DNA of 64,000 nt. It comes from an uncultured Tateyamaria sp. (GTDB lineage Bacteria > Pseudomonadota > Alphaproteobacteria > Rhodobacterales > Rhodobacteraceae). The DNA lies in contig NZ_CANKXW010000009.1 in assembly GCF_947487805.1 (NCBI RefSeq), positions 62,001 to 126,000 on the forward strand. The letters are read 5' to 3'. Below the pieces are notes generated by a model. That model was not told where the DNA came from. It ran no database searches and was given only the letters and a program-made list of their open reading frames with translations. The stretch's first letter is position 1. Every line of letters begins with the position of its first letter. The position numbers and the translations under genes were made by a program. Positions 10,981 to 20,803 of this stretch are shown here, piece after piece.

Positions 10981-11745
10981 TCAGAGGTCTGGTGCGTCCA
11001 AATAAGCCCTCACGGTGCCTTCAAATGCACGTGGGTCGTCCGCATGGAGCCAATGTCCGGCCTTGGGGATCTTGGCAAAGCGCGCGGCGGGAAACAGGTG
11101 CCGGATCCGGTCGCGGTAGGTGCGCGCGACGTAATCGGACTGTCCGCCCGACAGGAACAGGGTGGGGCCCGCATAGGTGCTGTCCAGGTCGGGAAAATCC
11201 AGAATCGCGGGCATGTTGGCGGCCAGCGCGTCCAGATTGAGCCGCCAGCGTTTTTCTGCCACGTCCAGCGATTGGGTCAGAAAACTGCACAAGGCCGGGT
11301 CGACGCCCAGAGCGGCCAGTTGGTCATTGGCGTCCGACCGGCGGGTGACCGCGTCCAGATCGACCTGTCGCATGGCGTCGATGTACTGGATCTGGGTATG
11401 GGTGTAGCCCACCGGCGCGATGTCGCCGATCACCAGCCGGCGCAGCGTGTCGGGTCGCGTGAGCGCCAGCACCATTGCCGCCTTGCCCCCCATCGAGTGG
11501 CCCACAACATCCATGGGCGCACCCAGATGGTCGATCACCTGCGCCAGATCAGCGGCGAGGTCGGGATAGGTGTGGCTGTCCGCGCGGAAGCTGTGGCCAT
11601 GATTGCGCATGTCCACGGTGATCACCCGCCGGCTGTCCGAGAGCCGTTTGGCGATGACCCCCCAGTTGCGGCCCGACCCATAGAGGCCGTGGGCGATCAG
11701 GAGGGCGGGGCCGGGGCCGTCCCCGATTTCTGTGTAGGTCAACAT
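10981..11745 (-). CDS. Alpha/beta hydrolase (YbfF-type esterase)
   Basis: HGLYGSGRNW oxyanion region, VVGHSMGGKAAM nucleophile elbow, AGHWLHAD catalytic His; start at MLTYTEIGDG. Confidence 0.88.
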   Translation of the reverse strand: MLTYTEIGDGPGPALLIAHGLYGSGRNWGVIAKRLSDSRRVITVDMRNHGHSFRADSHTYPDLAADLAQVIDHLGAPMDVVGHSMGGKAAMVLALTRPDTLRRLVIGDIAPVGYTHTQIQYIDAMRQVDLDAVTRRSDANDQLAALGVDPALCSFLTQSLDVAEKRWRLNLDALAANMPAILDFPDLDSTYAGPTLFLSGGQSDYVARTYRDRIRHLFPAARFAKIPKAGHWLHADDPRAFEGTVRAYLDAPDL

Positions 11746-11835
11746 GGGCGCAGACTTAACCAACATCCCTTGCAGGCACCAGCGGCATTGCCGCAGGGAT
11801 TGAGTGTGGCCCGTGCGGCCGCTAAGACTGCGGCC

Positions 11836-12210
11836 ATGGAAACCCAAGCCAGCATACAGGCCCGCGCCGACCGGGTGCAGAGCGCGCTTGACGGCGCCTT
11901 TGGCGTCCGGGCCAAGACGCTGGACAAGGCCGTGCGCCGTGCCGGACGGCGGTTGCCGAAACGCCTGCGCGCGCAGGCGGCCAAGATCGTTCAGGCGCAG
12001 GCGCTGGGCGGGCACCCCAAGCTGATGCGGCAGGTCGATGGTGTAGCCCTGAGCGTGGCCGAGGAACAGATTGTCGAATGGCTGGACGGGATTGACCGGG
12101 CCGATCTGCGCAAGGGCATGTGGCTGGGTCTGGCCGGGTCCATCGCGTTCAACATCCTGTTGATCCTCGTGCTGTTCATCGTCTGGATGGTCTGGGCCGG
12201 GCAGGTCTGA
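11836..12210 (+). CDS. Small membrane-anchored hypothetical protein
   Basis: METQASIQARADRV... with a single C-terminal TM segment; followed by a strong terminator. Confidence 0.7.
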   Translation: METQASIQARADRVQSALDGAFGVRAKTLDKAVRRAGRRLPKRLRAQAAKIVQAQALGGHPKLMRQVDGVALSVAEEQIVEWLDGIDRADLRKGMWLGLAGSIAFNILLILVLFIVWMVWAGQV

Positions 12211-12220
12211 GCGGGCATGA

Positions 12221-12252
12221 AAAAACCCGCAGGCCTGAGCCTGCGGGTTTTG
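12221..12252. terminator. Bidirectional intrinsic terminator
   Basis: AAAACCCGCAGGC-CTGA-GCCTGCGGGTTTT between convergent genes. Confidence 0.93.
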
Positions 12253-12265
12253 GTTTGGTTCCGGA

Positions 12266-13561
12266 TCAGAGGCCGGGATAGAGCGGGAACTGACCGCAGA
12301 GTGCGGCCACTTCGGCGCGGACCTTGGCCTCGACCTCGGCATTGCCGTCCTCGCCATGGGCAGCCAGCCCGTCGACCACCTCGATGATCCAGTCGCCGAT
12401 CTGGCGGAACTCTGCCTCGCCAAAGCCCCGCGTGGTGCCCGCGGGCGAGCCGAGGCGGATGCCGCTGGTGATCGTGGGTTTTTCATCGTCGAACGGAACA
12501 CCGTTCTTGTTGCAGGTGATGTGCGCCCGGCCCAAGGCCTTTTCGGTCGCGTTGCCCTTGACCCCTTTGGGGCGCAGGTCGACCAACATCACGTGGGTGT
12601 CGGTGCCGCCGGTGACTGTACCAAGCCCGCCTTTCATCAGCTGATCGGCCAGCGCCTGGGCGTTCTTGATCACCTGCTGCTGGTAGGTTTTGAACGACGG
12701 CTCCAGCGCCTCGCCAAAGGCCACGGCCTTGGCCGCGATCACGTGCATCAGCGGGCCGCCTTGAATGCCGGGGAAGATGGCGGAGTTGAACTTCTTGGCC
12801 AGCGCCTCGTCATTGGTCAGGATCATGCCGCCGCGGGGGCCGCGCAGGGTCTTGTGCGTGGTGGTGGTGGCCACGTGCACATGCGGGAACGGGTTGGGGT
12901 ACTCGCCTGCGGCGATCAGCCCGGCAAAGTGCGCGACATCCGCCAGCACCCATGCGCCGACCTTGTCCGCGATCTCGCGGATGCGGGCAAAGTCGATGAC
13001 GCGCGGAATGGCAGAGCCACCGGCGATGATCATCTGAGGCTTATGCTCCAGCGCCAGTGCTTCGATCTGGTCATAGTCGATGTCCAGCGTGTCGCGGCGC
13101 ACGCCGTATTGCACGGCATTGAACCATTTGCCCGACTGGTTGGGGCGCGCGCCGTGGGTGAGGTGGCCACCGGCGTCGAGCGACATGCCGAGGATGGTAT
13201 CGCCGGGCTGCAACAGCGCCTGGAACACACCCTGGTTGGCCTGGCTGCCCGAGTTCGGCTGCACGTTGGCAAAGCCGCAATCAAACAGTTGCTTGGCCCG
13301 CTCGATGGCGAGATTCTCGGCCACGTCGACATATTGGCACCCGCCGTAGTAGCGGCGACCGGGATAGCCTTCGGCGTATTTGTTGGTCATGACCGACCCT
13401 TGCGCCTCGAGCACCGCCGCCGAGACGATGTTTTCGGACGCGATCAGCTCGATCTCGTCGCGCTGGCGGCCCAGCTCGTCGCGGATGGAGCCAAAGAGCT
13501 CCGGATCACGGTCTGCGAGGGACTGGGTGAAAAAACCGTCTGTGCGATGGGGCGCGTTCAT
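12266..13561 (-). CDS. glyA: Serine hydroxymethyltransferase
   Basis: [49 protein letters not shown]-Lys motif. Confidence 0.98.
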   Translation of the reverse strand: MNAPHRTDGFFTQSLADRDPELFGSIRDELGRQRDEIELIASENIVSAAVLEAQGSVMTNKYAEGYPGRRYYGGCQYVDVAENLAIERAKQLFDCGFANVQPNSGSQANQGVFQALLQPGDTILGMSLDAGGHLTHGARPNQSGKWFNAVQYGVRRDTLDIDYDQIEALALEHKPQMIIAGGSAIPRVIDFARIREIADKVGAWVLADVAHFAGLIAAGEYPNPFPHVHVATTTTHKTLRGPRGGMILTNDEALAKKFNSAIFPGIQGGPLMHVIAAKAVAFGEALEPSFKTYQQQVIKNAQALADQLMKGGLGTVTGGTDTHVMLVDLRPKGVKGNATEKALGRAHITCNKNGVPFDDEKPTITSGIRLGSPAGTTRGFGEAEFRQIGDWIIEVVDGLAAHGEDGNAEVEAKVRAEVAALCGQFPLYPGL

Positions 13562-13600
13562 GGGCACTCTCCTGTGGATCGAGTCGGGGTCATCTGTGGG

Positions 13601-13620
13601 CCGTTTCCTATCGGAAACGG
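13601..13620. promoter_or_regulatory. Perfect inverted repeat upstream of glyA
   Basis: CCGTTTCC-TATC-GGAAACGG, about 40 bp upstream of the glyA start. Confidence 0.6.
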
Positions 13621-13733
13621 TACGGATGGCAAAGGATGTAAAGCGACCAAACGACAGTTTGCTGCGGCAATGCTGGTAAGGGGCGAACATATATGGTTCT
13701 TTTGACGTCGAACGACCGCCATAGGAAACCTGC

Positions 13734-14495
13734 ATGCCGCTCAAGATCGCCTTTGCCGCCAGCCGCGCCCCCGTGGCCCAGACGGCGCGGGCCGCCCTTT
13801 TGGCCCGCTATGGCGATGTGCCGATGCCCGAGGCGGACGTTATCGTGGCGCTGGGCGGGGACGGATTCATGTTGCAGACCCTGCATAGTACCCAAGGACT
13901 GCCGGCTCCGGTTTACGGGATGAACCGCGGGACCATCGGGTTCCTGATGAATGAATACAGCGAATCGGGCCTTGAGGCGCGGCTGGAGGCGGCGGAGGAG
14001 GCGACGCTGAACCCGCTGTCGATGACGGCGTGGGACCGCGACGGGCGCGAACATCAGGCATTGGCGATCAACGAGGTGTCACTGCTGCGCGCGGGCCCGC
14101 AAGCGGCCAAGCTGCGGATCACGGTCGATGGCCGCCTGCGGATGGAGGAGCTGGTCTGCGACGGTGCGCTGGTGGCCACACCTGCGGGCTCCACCGCCTA
14201 CAATTATTCGGCCCACGGTCCCGTACTGCCCATCGGCTCTGACGTGCTGGCGCTGACGGCGGTGGCGGCCTTTCGTCCGCGCCGCTGGCGGGGGGCGCTG
14301 TTGCCCAAGATGGCGAAAGTCCGCTTTGACGTGCAGGAATTCGAGAAGCGCCCGGTGATGGCCGAGGCGGATTCGCGGTCCATCCGTTTTGTCACCTCGG
14401 TCGAGATCCAGTCCGAGCCATCAGTCGAACACCGCATCCTCTTTGATCCCGGTCACGGGCTTGAGGAGCGGTTGATTTCGGAACAGTTCACGTGA
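13734..14495 (+). CDS. nadK: NAD kinase
   Basis: [45 protein letters not shown] motifs. Confidence 0.95.
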   Translation: MPLKIAFAASRAPVAQTARAALLARYGDVPMPEADVIVALGGDGFMLQTLHSTQGLPAPVYGMNRGTIGFLMNEYSESGLEARLEAAEEATLNPLSMTAWDRDGREHQALAINEVSLLRAGPQAAKLRITVDGRLRMEELVCDGALVATPAGSTAYNYSAHGPVLPIGSDVLALTAVAAFRPRRWRGALLPKMAKVRFDVQEFEKRPVMAEADSRSIRFVTSVEIQSEPSVEHRILFDPGHGLEERLISEQFT

Positions 14496-15685
14496 CCCTG
14501 CGCGCTCCGGTGCCGCGCAGTCTCTGCACCGATTGCGGCGTGTCGCGGATGGCGGACCCGTCCGCCTGCGGCATGGCCTGCCAGTTCATCAAGCCCGATT
14601 ACCCCGGAATGGAACGTGTCGTGCACGGGCGCGCGCGGGGCGACGGGGATGAGCAGTTCTTTGGCCCCTTCGACGCGATGTACCGCGCCGCGCTGACCCC
14701 GGCGGTGCAAGGCGCGCAGTGGACGGGCATCACCACGGCACTGGCCGCCGACCTGTTGGCGCGGGGCAAGGTGGATGCGGTGCTTACCATGGTGCCGGAT
14801 CCGCATGACCGTTGGAAACCACAGCCCGCGCTGATCACCGAAGCCGCCGATATGGTGCGCGCGCGCGGCATGCGCATGGGCTATGCGCCCCTGCTGGCGC
14901 TGGTGGAGGACGCGCAGGCGGCGGGGTACACGCGCCTTGCCGTGGTGGGCATCCCCTGTCAGGTCTATGCGCTCCGGCGGCTCGAGGCGTCGCTGGGCTT
15001 CGACCGCATCTATGTCATCGGCACGCCCTGTTCCGACAACACCACGACCGAGAATTTCCACACGTTCCTGTCGCTGCTGGACGAAGCACCGGACACGATC
15101 AGCTATCTGGAGTTCCGCGCCGACTACAGGGTCGAGCTGCGCTTTGATGACGGTCGCACGCGGCTTATCCCGTTTCTCAGCTTGCCGATCTCTGACCTGC
15201 CGGGGGATTTCTTTCCGCTGACGTGTCGGACTTGCGTGGATTATACCAATACGCTGGCGGATATCACCGTGGGCTACATGGCAGGAGAGGGGGCGCAATG
15301 GCTGGTGGTGCGCAACGCGCGCGGGGCGGAAATGCTGGCGGGGCTGGGCGACCGGGTGGTGCTGTCCGCGCCGGGGTCGAAGGGAAAGCGGCATGCGGCG
15401 GTCAAGGGGTTCATCGCCAACACCGCGCGGGCGGCGGGTGGTCTGCCGCTGCGGCGGATGCCCGACTGGGTGCGCCCCATCGTCAGCTGGCTGCAACCGC
15501 GCACCGGTCCACGTGGCCTCGAATTTGCGCGCACGCGGGTCGAGATGAAAGCGGCGGAGACGATCCTGCACCTGCGACAGGCCATGCCCGCCAAGATGAA
15601 GAACATGATCCCCGACCACGTCTGGCGCATCGCGGCACCCTATGACCTGACCCCGCAGGACGGCGAAACGCCGCCCCGCGATTAA
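14492..15685 (+). CDS. Coenzyme F420 hydrogenase/dehydrogenase beta-subunit (FrhB/BciB)-family protein
   Basis: Cys-rich N-terminus [76 protein letters not shown] overlap with nadK. Confidence 0.85.
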   Translation: MTLRAPVPRSLCTDCGVSRMADPSACGMACQFIKPDYPGMERVVHGRARGDGDEQFFGPFDAMYRAALTPAVQGAQWTGITTALAADLLARGKVDAVLTMVPDPHDRWKPQPALITEAADMVRARGMRMGYAPLLALVEDAQAAGYTRLAVVGIPCQVYALRRLEASLGFDRIYVIGTPCSDNTTTENFHTFLSLLDEAPDTISYLEFRADYRVELRFDDGRTRLIPFLSLPISDLPGDFFPLTCRTCVDYTNTLADITVGYMAGEGAQWLVVRNARGAEMLAGLGDRVVLSAPGSKGKRHAAVKGFIANTARAAGGLPLRRMPDWVRPIVSWLQPRTGPRGLEFARTRVEMKAAETILHLRQAMPAKMKNMIPDHVWRIAAPYDLTPQDGETPPRD

Positions 15686-15693
15686 CCCAGAGA

Positions 15694-16251
15694 CTAACTT
15701 TGGGGTGTCAGGTAGGACCGCGCGATCTGCGCGGCCTGCGTCACGTCCAGCACCGGCGGCAACAGGGTCAGCGTGTCGCCGTCCCCATCCAGCAAGTGCA
15801 GGAAGCTGCCATGGGAATAGATCCAGCCATATTCCGGGTCCTGAAACAGCGGCTCCACCTCGACGCTGAAGGCGTCATAGGCGACCTGCAACGCCTGCGT
15901 ATCGCCAGTCAGCCCGATAAAATCCGGGTGGATCTCGGCGAGTGGCGCGCCCATTGTCTCGACCGTGTCCTGATCGGGCGCCACCGTTATCATCACCGGC
16001 GTCACGGCGATGCCGTCGGCGGCCAGATCGTCCACCACCTGTGCCATCAGCGGCAAGGCTGCTGAGCAGATGTTGAGACAATTGGCATAGCCAAAGAACA
16101 CCAGCTGCGCGCGCCCGTCCGGATCCGCCTGGGTCCGTGTCTGGCCGAACTGGTCAGTCAGGCTATAGGGCCCGCCGATCGCGACCGGAAACGGGCTTTG
16201 TGCGGCCGCGGGCATCGCGGCCAGACACAAAAGGGCCATCAAACGCCGCAT
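15694..16251 (-). CDS. SCO1/SenC-family copper/thiol protein
   Basis: FFGYANCLNICSAALPLM (CxxxC), VTVAPDQDT region and C-terminal YSHGSFLHLLD; signal peptide. Confidence 0.87.
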   Translation of the reverse strand: MRRLMALLCLAAMPAAAQSPFPVAIGGPYSLTDQFGQTRTQADPDGRAQLVFFGYANCLNICSAALPLMAQVVDDLAADGIAVTPVMITVAPDQDTVETMGAPLAEIHPDFIGLTGDTQALQVAYDAFSVEVEPLFQDPEYGWIYSHGSFLHLLDGDGDTLTLLPPVLDVTQAAQIARSYLTPQS

Positions 16252-16254
16252 GGT

Positions 16255-16815
16255 TCAGAAGTTCTCGGCGATGAACGTGGCGTCCTCTTCGAGGCCCAGA
16301 CCCAGATAGCCTTCGGTCGCGATGATCTCCTTGATGCGGGGATCACGGCGGAACCACGGGCCTTTGCCCTTGGCCTCGGGATGTTCCTTGGCCCAATTCT
16401 TGGTCCACTTGTTGGCCTTGATCTTGTCGGCACCGGCGGCCTGGATCGTCTGCAACAGATAGACGTTGTTGGCGCCCAGTTCCGGGTCATCCAGCATCAG
16501 ACCGTCCACCGTGACCTGCTGGCCGCAAAATGGCGCGAGTTCCACGGCGGCACCGGTAAAGGCCGGCTGGCTGTTCTTCATCGGCAGGACCAGAACACCG
16601 TCAGCGGCGCGCACGAGGCCCAGCTGTCGCTTGCCCGCGCCGCAATCGTCGGGGCAATCGCCCGTGAGCGTGCACAGCACATCCACAACCTCGGCGTCAA
16701 ACTTGGCAGGCACCTCGGCGTAAAGGTTCCAGCTGCGCGCCTCGGACCCTTCCGAGAAATCCTGCGCGGCGAGCGGGCTGGCCGCCATGGCCAGAATGGC
16801 AATCAGATGCTTCAT
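16255..16815 (-). CDS. Secreted hypothetical protein, Cys-containing
   Basis: Signal peptide MKHLIAILAMAASPLAAQ; ATGA-type overlap with the upstream gene. Confidence 0.8.
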   Translation of the reverse strand: MKHLIAILAMAASPLAAQDFSEGSEARSWNLYAEVPAKFDAEVVDVLCTLTGDCPDDCGAGKRQLGLVRAADGVLVLPMKNSQPAFTGAAVELAPFCGQQVTVDGLMLDDPELGANNVYLLQTIQAAGADKIKANKWTKNWAKEHPEAKGKGPWFRRDPRIKEIIATEGYLGLGLEEDATFIAENF

Positions 16816-17264
16816 TTGTTCGGATCCGGAATAGAGAACGACGGCACGTTGCCGTAATCGTTGTGGTTCACATTGGTGATGTCCTGATCGGACACGACAT
16901 CGGACACGACGAGATAGTTCAGCCCGTCCCGTTCATAGAGCATTCCGTCTGCCTCGACCGTATGCGCGGCCAGCCGGAGCAGCGTGTCACCGCCTGCGGC
17001 CTGCGCGTCGTCCTCGACCTTGAGCACCATGTAGACCGTGCCGTCCTCGGCCAGCAGCCCGACCGGGATGCCGCCCGCGCTGCACCACAGGGCACATGTG
17101 TGATGGGCCGAGCCCACGACCGCGTCCGGGCTGCCCATGACGCCGGAGTAATAGCACCAGGTGTCGATGATTTCGCCGGTGACCTGCACCCGCGTGCCTT
17201 CGGCGGCATGTCCGGCCCCGGGCAGGGCCAGCGCGGCAAGGGCCGCAATGATCAAAGATCGCAT
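16812..17264 (-). CDS. Secreted hypothetical protein with WCYYSGVMG...HHTCALWCSAGG motif
   Basis: Signal peptide MRSLIIAALAALALPGAGHAAE; first gene of a tight three-gene operon. Confidence 0.8.
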   Translation of the reverse strand: MRSLIIAALAALALPGAGHAAEGTRVQVTGEIIDTWCYYSGVMGSPDAVVGSAHHTCALWCSAGGIPVGLLAEDGTVYMVLKVEDDAQAAGGDTLLRLAAHTVEADGMLYERDGLNYLVVSDVVSDQDITNVNHNDYGNVPSFSIPDPNK

Positions 17265-17454
17265 TCGTCTGTGTCCTCGCTTCGTGATGACGTGACCCCA
17301 GCCTTGCGCAGGTCCGTGCCTGCGTCAAATCACGCTTTTGGTTTTCGTGCGATTCGTGATCGCTTGGCCTGTCCCGCGCACCATGCTAGTCTGGCGCCCA
17401 ACCAAAAGCAGGCGAAAACGCCGACCGCGCAGAACAGGCCCCGGCACCACAGGC

Positions 17455-18474
17455 ATGACAGCTCTCACCAAATACGACCGGCTCGAAGCGACGGGCCTGT
17501 GGCGTGCTAACCCCGACGCGCAGCGCCGCGAGGTGGTGGTGTCCATCGGCAACGCGACGCTGGTGATTTCGGATCTGAACGACCGCGCCATCACCCACTG
17601 GTCGCTGGCTGCGGTCGAACGCGCCGATACCCCTGCCGCGTCCGCAAATGCGTTGTTCCATCCCGACGGCGATCCCGGCGAGACGCTGGAACTGTCCCCC
17701 GACGAAGCCGAGATGATCACCGCCATCGACACGCTGCGCGACGCGGTGGCCCGCGCCCGCCCGCATCCCGGCCGCCTGCGCTGGCTGGGGGTGGGGCTGT
17801 CGATGGCGGCGGTGGCAGCATTGGGCGTGTTCTGGCTGCCCGGCGCGCTGGTCGATCACGCGATGCGCGTGGTTCCGGCCGTCAAACAGGCCGAGATCGG
17901 CGGCGCTCTGCTGGCCCGCATCACCCGCGTGTCGGGCGCACCCTGCCGGACGCCCGAGGCGCAGGGCGCGCTGACCGCGCTGGCCGGGCGCACGGGTGCG
18001 GCCCGCGTGATGATCCTGCCCGGGGGCGTGCGCGAGGCGCTGTCGCTGCCCGGAGGAACCGTGCTGCTGAACCGCGCGCTGGTCGAGGATTTCGAGGAAC
18101 CGGATGTGGCCGCGGGCTATGTGCTGGTCGAAGAGGTCCGCAGTACGCTGACCCCGCCGCTACGCGATCTGCTGGACCATGCAGGCACCCGCGCCACCGC
18201 CATGCTCCTGACCACGGGCGAAGTGCCCAGTGCCGCGCTTGACGCCTATACCGAGGCGCAGCTGTCCCGCCCCGTCACGGCCCTGTCGCCAGACATGGTG
18301 CTGCCCGCATTTGCCCAAGCCGAGGTGCGCAGCACGCCCTATGCCCGCGCGCGCGACATCTCGGGCGAGGAAACACTGGAACTGATCGAGGCGGACCCGA
18401 TGGCGCAAAGCGCGCCAAACCCGATCATGCCCGACCGGGATTGGCTGCAATTGCAAAGCATCTGCGAAGGCTGA
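17455..18474 (+). CDS. Membrane protein with M48-like region lacking HExxH
   Basis: TM LRWLGVGLSMAAVAALGVFWLPG; 'MILPGGVREALSLPGGTVLLNRALVEDFEEPDVAAGYVLVEEVR' resembles the M48 segment but HExxH is absent. Confidence 0.7.
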   Translation: MTALTKYDRLEATGLWRANPDAQRREVVVSIGNATLVISDLNDRAITHWSLAAVERADTPAASANALFHPDGDPGETLELSPDEAEMITAIDTLRDAVARARPHPGRLRWLGVGLSMAAVAALGVFWLPGALVDHAMRVVPAVKQAEIGGALLARITRVSGAPCRTPEAQGALTALAGRTGAARVMILPGGVREALSLPGGTVLLNRALVEDFEEPDVAAGYVLVEEVRSTLTPPLRDLLDHAGTRATAMLLTTGEVPSAALDAYTEAQLSRPVTALSPDMVLPAFAQAEVRSTPYARARDISGEETLELIEADPMAQSAPNPIMPDRDWLQLQSICEG

Positions 18475-18490
18475 GACCGCCAGCGCGGTG

Positions 18491-19960
18491 TCAGCGGATG
18501 AACGCGTCCGAGAACCCGGCAGACCGGCTGCGGCGCAGCGCGCGGTTCAGATCGGCCTGGGCAAAGGGCCCGGCCACCACCACCTGATAGCTCTTGCCGC
18601 CGCGTGTCGTCTTGCCGATGCGTGCAGGCAGACCGGCGCGGATGATCCGCTGGGCCGCGGCCTGTGCATTGGCCGGGTTGCCAAAGGTGCCGACCTGGAC
18701 GTAGCGGCCCGTGCTGGCCGCCTTGGGCGCAGGCTTGGGGGTGGCGCGCGCCGGCGCCGGTTTCACCACGGGGGCCGGTGCGGATTTCGTCGACACGGTG
18801 GGCTGACGCGCCTTGGCCTTGTGGCGCACGATGCGTTTGCCCAGGACCCCGTCGCGGCGCACGAGCGTCACGGTGCCCAACTCGCGGTTCTGGGTCTCGA
18901 CGTCCGTGTAGGGATATACAAGCGGCACGGTCGCGGTCACGTCCCGCCCGGTCTCCCGCTCGATCAGGCGGCGGGGCACGGTGTTGGTCCAGATCAGCCG
19001 CGTGCGCGCGACGCCTTCCAGCGTTTGTTCGGCGCGGCGCGGGTTCAGACGGTCATCTTCCCATACGGGCCGGTATCCATTGGGCACCCGGTAGGCGCTG
19101 GCGGGCTGGCGCGCATCATAGACGTGGCGCGGCACAACCCGCGTCTGGGGGCTGACGCCCGCGGTGCGTGCAGGGACCCGGCGGATGGCAGGTGCTGCGG
19201 CAGGTTTCACCCGGCGCACGGTGGGTGCCACCGCGACGGTGCGCGGGCCGGGGGCGGTGGCGCGGGCGATCGGCTGCGGGCCGCAGCGGACCGGGGCGCG
19301 CGCGCCCGAGTTGATGTATCGCGCGCTGATCGGCGATGCGCCGGTGCAGGCAGGTTGCGCTTGCGCGACCGTTCTCTGTTGCGGCGCCACCGGGGCGGGC
19401 GCAGGCGCTTGCACGACGCGGCGCGGTACAGGTGCAGGGGCCGGTACGACAACCTGCGGCGCAGGCGTTGCGACGCGGCGCACGGCCTTGGGCGCAGGTT
19501 TGGGCGTTGCCACGCGGCGCGGCGCGGCGGCAGGTGCCGGGCGCGGAGTCGCGCGGGCCACGGGCGCGGGCGGCGATTTGGGCGATCTGACTTCGGCCTG
19601 CACCGGCGCTGGCGCAGGGGCAGCTGCCTGTGCAGGGGGATCAACAGTGATCTGTTCGACATTACGCGCGGTTTGCGCAGGCTGGCTACGTGCGGACTGG
19701 GCCGCATTGGCGCTCAGCGATGGCGTCTGCCCGCAGATCACCTGCCGCTGGCGGTTGACCCGCGGCACCCATGTGATGTTGCCGTCAATCCCGGCACGGA
19801 TGAACACACAGCCCTTGCTGTCCACATATTGCGATGCCTTGAACGAAGACGGCGGAAACTCCGCCGGGGTCTGGGCATTCCGCAGGTTCTGGGCATGCAG
19901 CACACCGACGCCCAAGGACGCAGCGATGACAGCGAGCGCGACAACTCTTGTAACTTTCAT
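18491..19960 (-). CDS. SPOR-domain secreted protein with Pro/Ala/Arg-rich linker
   Basis: Signal peptide MKVTRVVALAVIAASLGVGVLHAQ; C-terminal RYVQVGTFGNPANAQAAAQRI...YQVVVAGPFAQADLNRALRRSRSAGFSDAF. Confidence 0.87.
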   Translation of the reverse strand: MKVTRVVALAVIAASLGVGVLHAQNLRNAQTPAEFPPSSFKASQYVDSKGCVFIRAGIDGNITWVPRVNRQRQVICGQTPSLSANAAQSARSQPAQTARNVEQITVDPPAQAAAPAPAPVQAEVRSPKSPPAPVARATPRPAPAAAPRRVATPKPAPKAVRRVATPAPQVVVPAPAPVPRRVVQAPAPAPVAPQQRTVAQAQPACTGASPISARYINSGARAPVRCGPQPIARATAPGPRTVAVAPTVRRVKPAAAPAIRRVPARTAGVSPQTRVVPRHVYDARQPASAYRVPNGYRPVWEDDRLNPRRAEQTLEGVARTRLIWTNTVPRRLIERETGRDVTATVPLVYPYTDVETQNRELGTVTLVRRDGVLGKRIVRHKAKARQPTVSTKSAPAPVVKPAPARATPKPAPKAASTGRYVQVGTFGNPANAQAAAQRIIRAGLPARIGKTTRGGKSYQVVVAGPFAQADLNRALRRSRSAGFSDAFIR

Positions 19961-20027
19961 TATATCCCCCACAAGATATGGCGTGAACGATGCCCGAACT
20001 GCCACGCGGAGTAAAGTCACAGCGCCG

Positions 20028-20660
20028 CTATTTGGTTCCAAACATGCGATCTCCGGCGTCCCCAAGGCCCGGAACAATGTATCCGACCTCGTTCAGACGC
20101 TCATCCACCGCCGCCGTGACGATGGGCACATCCGGATGCGCCTCCTGCATCCGGGCGATTCCCTCCGGTGCGGCCAGCAGGCACAGGAACCGGATGTTGG
20201 TGGCCCCCGCTTCTTTCAGCAGGTCAATCGCCGCCGCCGACGAATTGCCCGTGGCCAGCATCGGATCGACCGCAATCACCAAACGGTCATCCAACCCCTC
20301 GGGCGCCTTGAAGTAGTACTGCACCGGCTCCAGCGTCTCTTCGTCCCGATAAAGCCCTACGAACCCGACCCGTGCCGACGGGATCAACTCCAGCACCCCG
20401 TCCAGCAAGCCGTTGCCTGCCCGCAGGATCGAGATCAACGCCAGCTTCTTGCCCGCCAGCGTCGGCGCATCCATCGCCTGCATCGGCGTCTCGATCCGCT
20501 TGGTCGTCATCGGCAACCCGCGCGTGACCTCGTAAGCCAAAAGCTGGCTGATCTCGCGCAGCAACTGCCGAAACACCGCCGTGGGCGTGTCCCGGTCGCG
20601 CATGATGGTCAGCTTGTGCTGTACCAAAGGGTGATCGACGACGGTCAAATGGTCGGACAT
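20028..20660 (-). CDS. upp: Uracil phosphoribosyltransferase
   Basis: [46 protein letters not shown]. Confidence 0.96.
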   Translation of the reverse strand: MSDHLTVVDHPLVQHKLTIMRDRDTPTAVFRQLLREISQLLAYEVTRGLPMTTKRIETPMQAMDAPTLAGKKLALISILRAGNGLLDGVLELIPSARVGFVGLYRDEETLEPVQYYFKAPEGLDDRLVIAVDPMLATGNSSAAAIDLLKEAGATNIRFLCLLAAPEGIARMQEAHPDVPIVTAAVDERLNEVGYIVPGLGDAGDRMFGTK

Positions 20661-20714
20661 GGGGCAGCTCCTCTTTTGCCCTCCTTCTGCAACGCGCGAG
20701 CGCCGGGAACAATC

Positions 20715-20764
20715 CCCCTTCCTTTCGCCGGAAAATACCTCGGGGTTTGGGGCAGCGCCCCAAT
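20715..20764 (-). repeat. Interspersed palindromic intergenic element, copy 1
   Basis: Minus strand: TTGGGGCGCTGCCCCAAACCCCGAGGTATTTTCCGGCGAAAGGAAGG; near-identical to 55968-56017. Confidence 0.85.
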
Positions 20765-20803
20765 GCGCGTCAGCGCAAAAACATCGCATGCGCCGTCAGG
20801 CGC

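Noticed and set aside
18491-19960. Repetitive GCGCAGGC/CGCGGCGC tracts as a possible repeat array
   Set aside because: They are codon repeats of the Pro-Ala-Arg linker of the SPOR protein, with no regular unit or spacer; not CRISPR.
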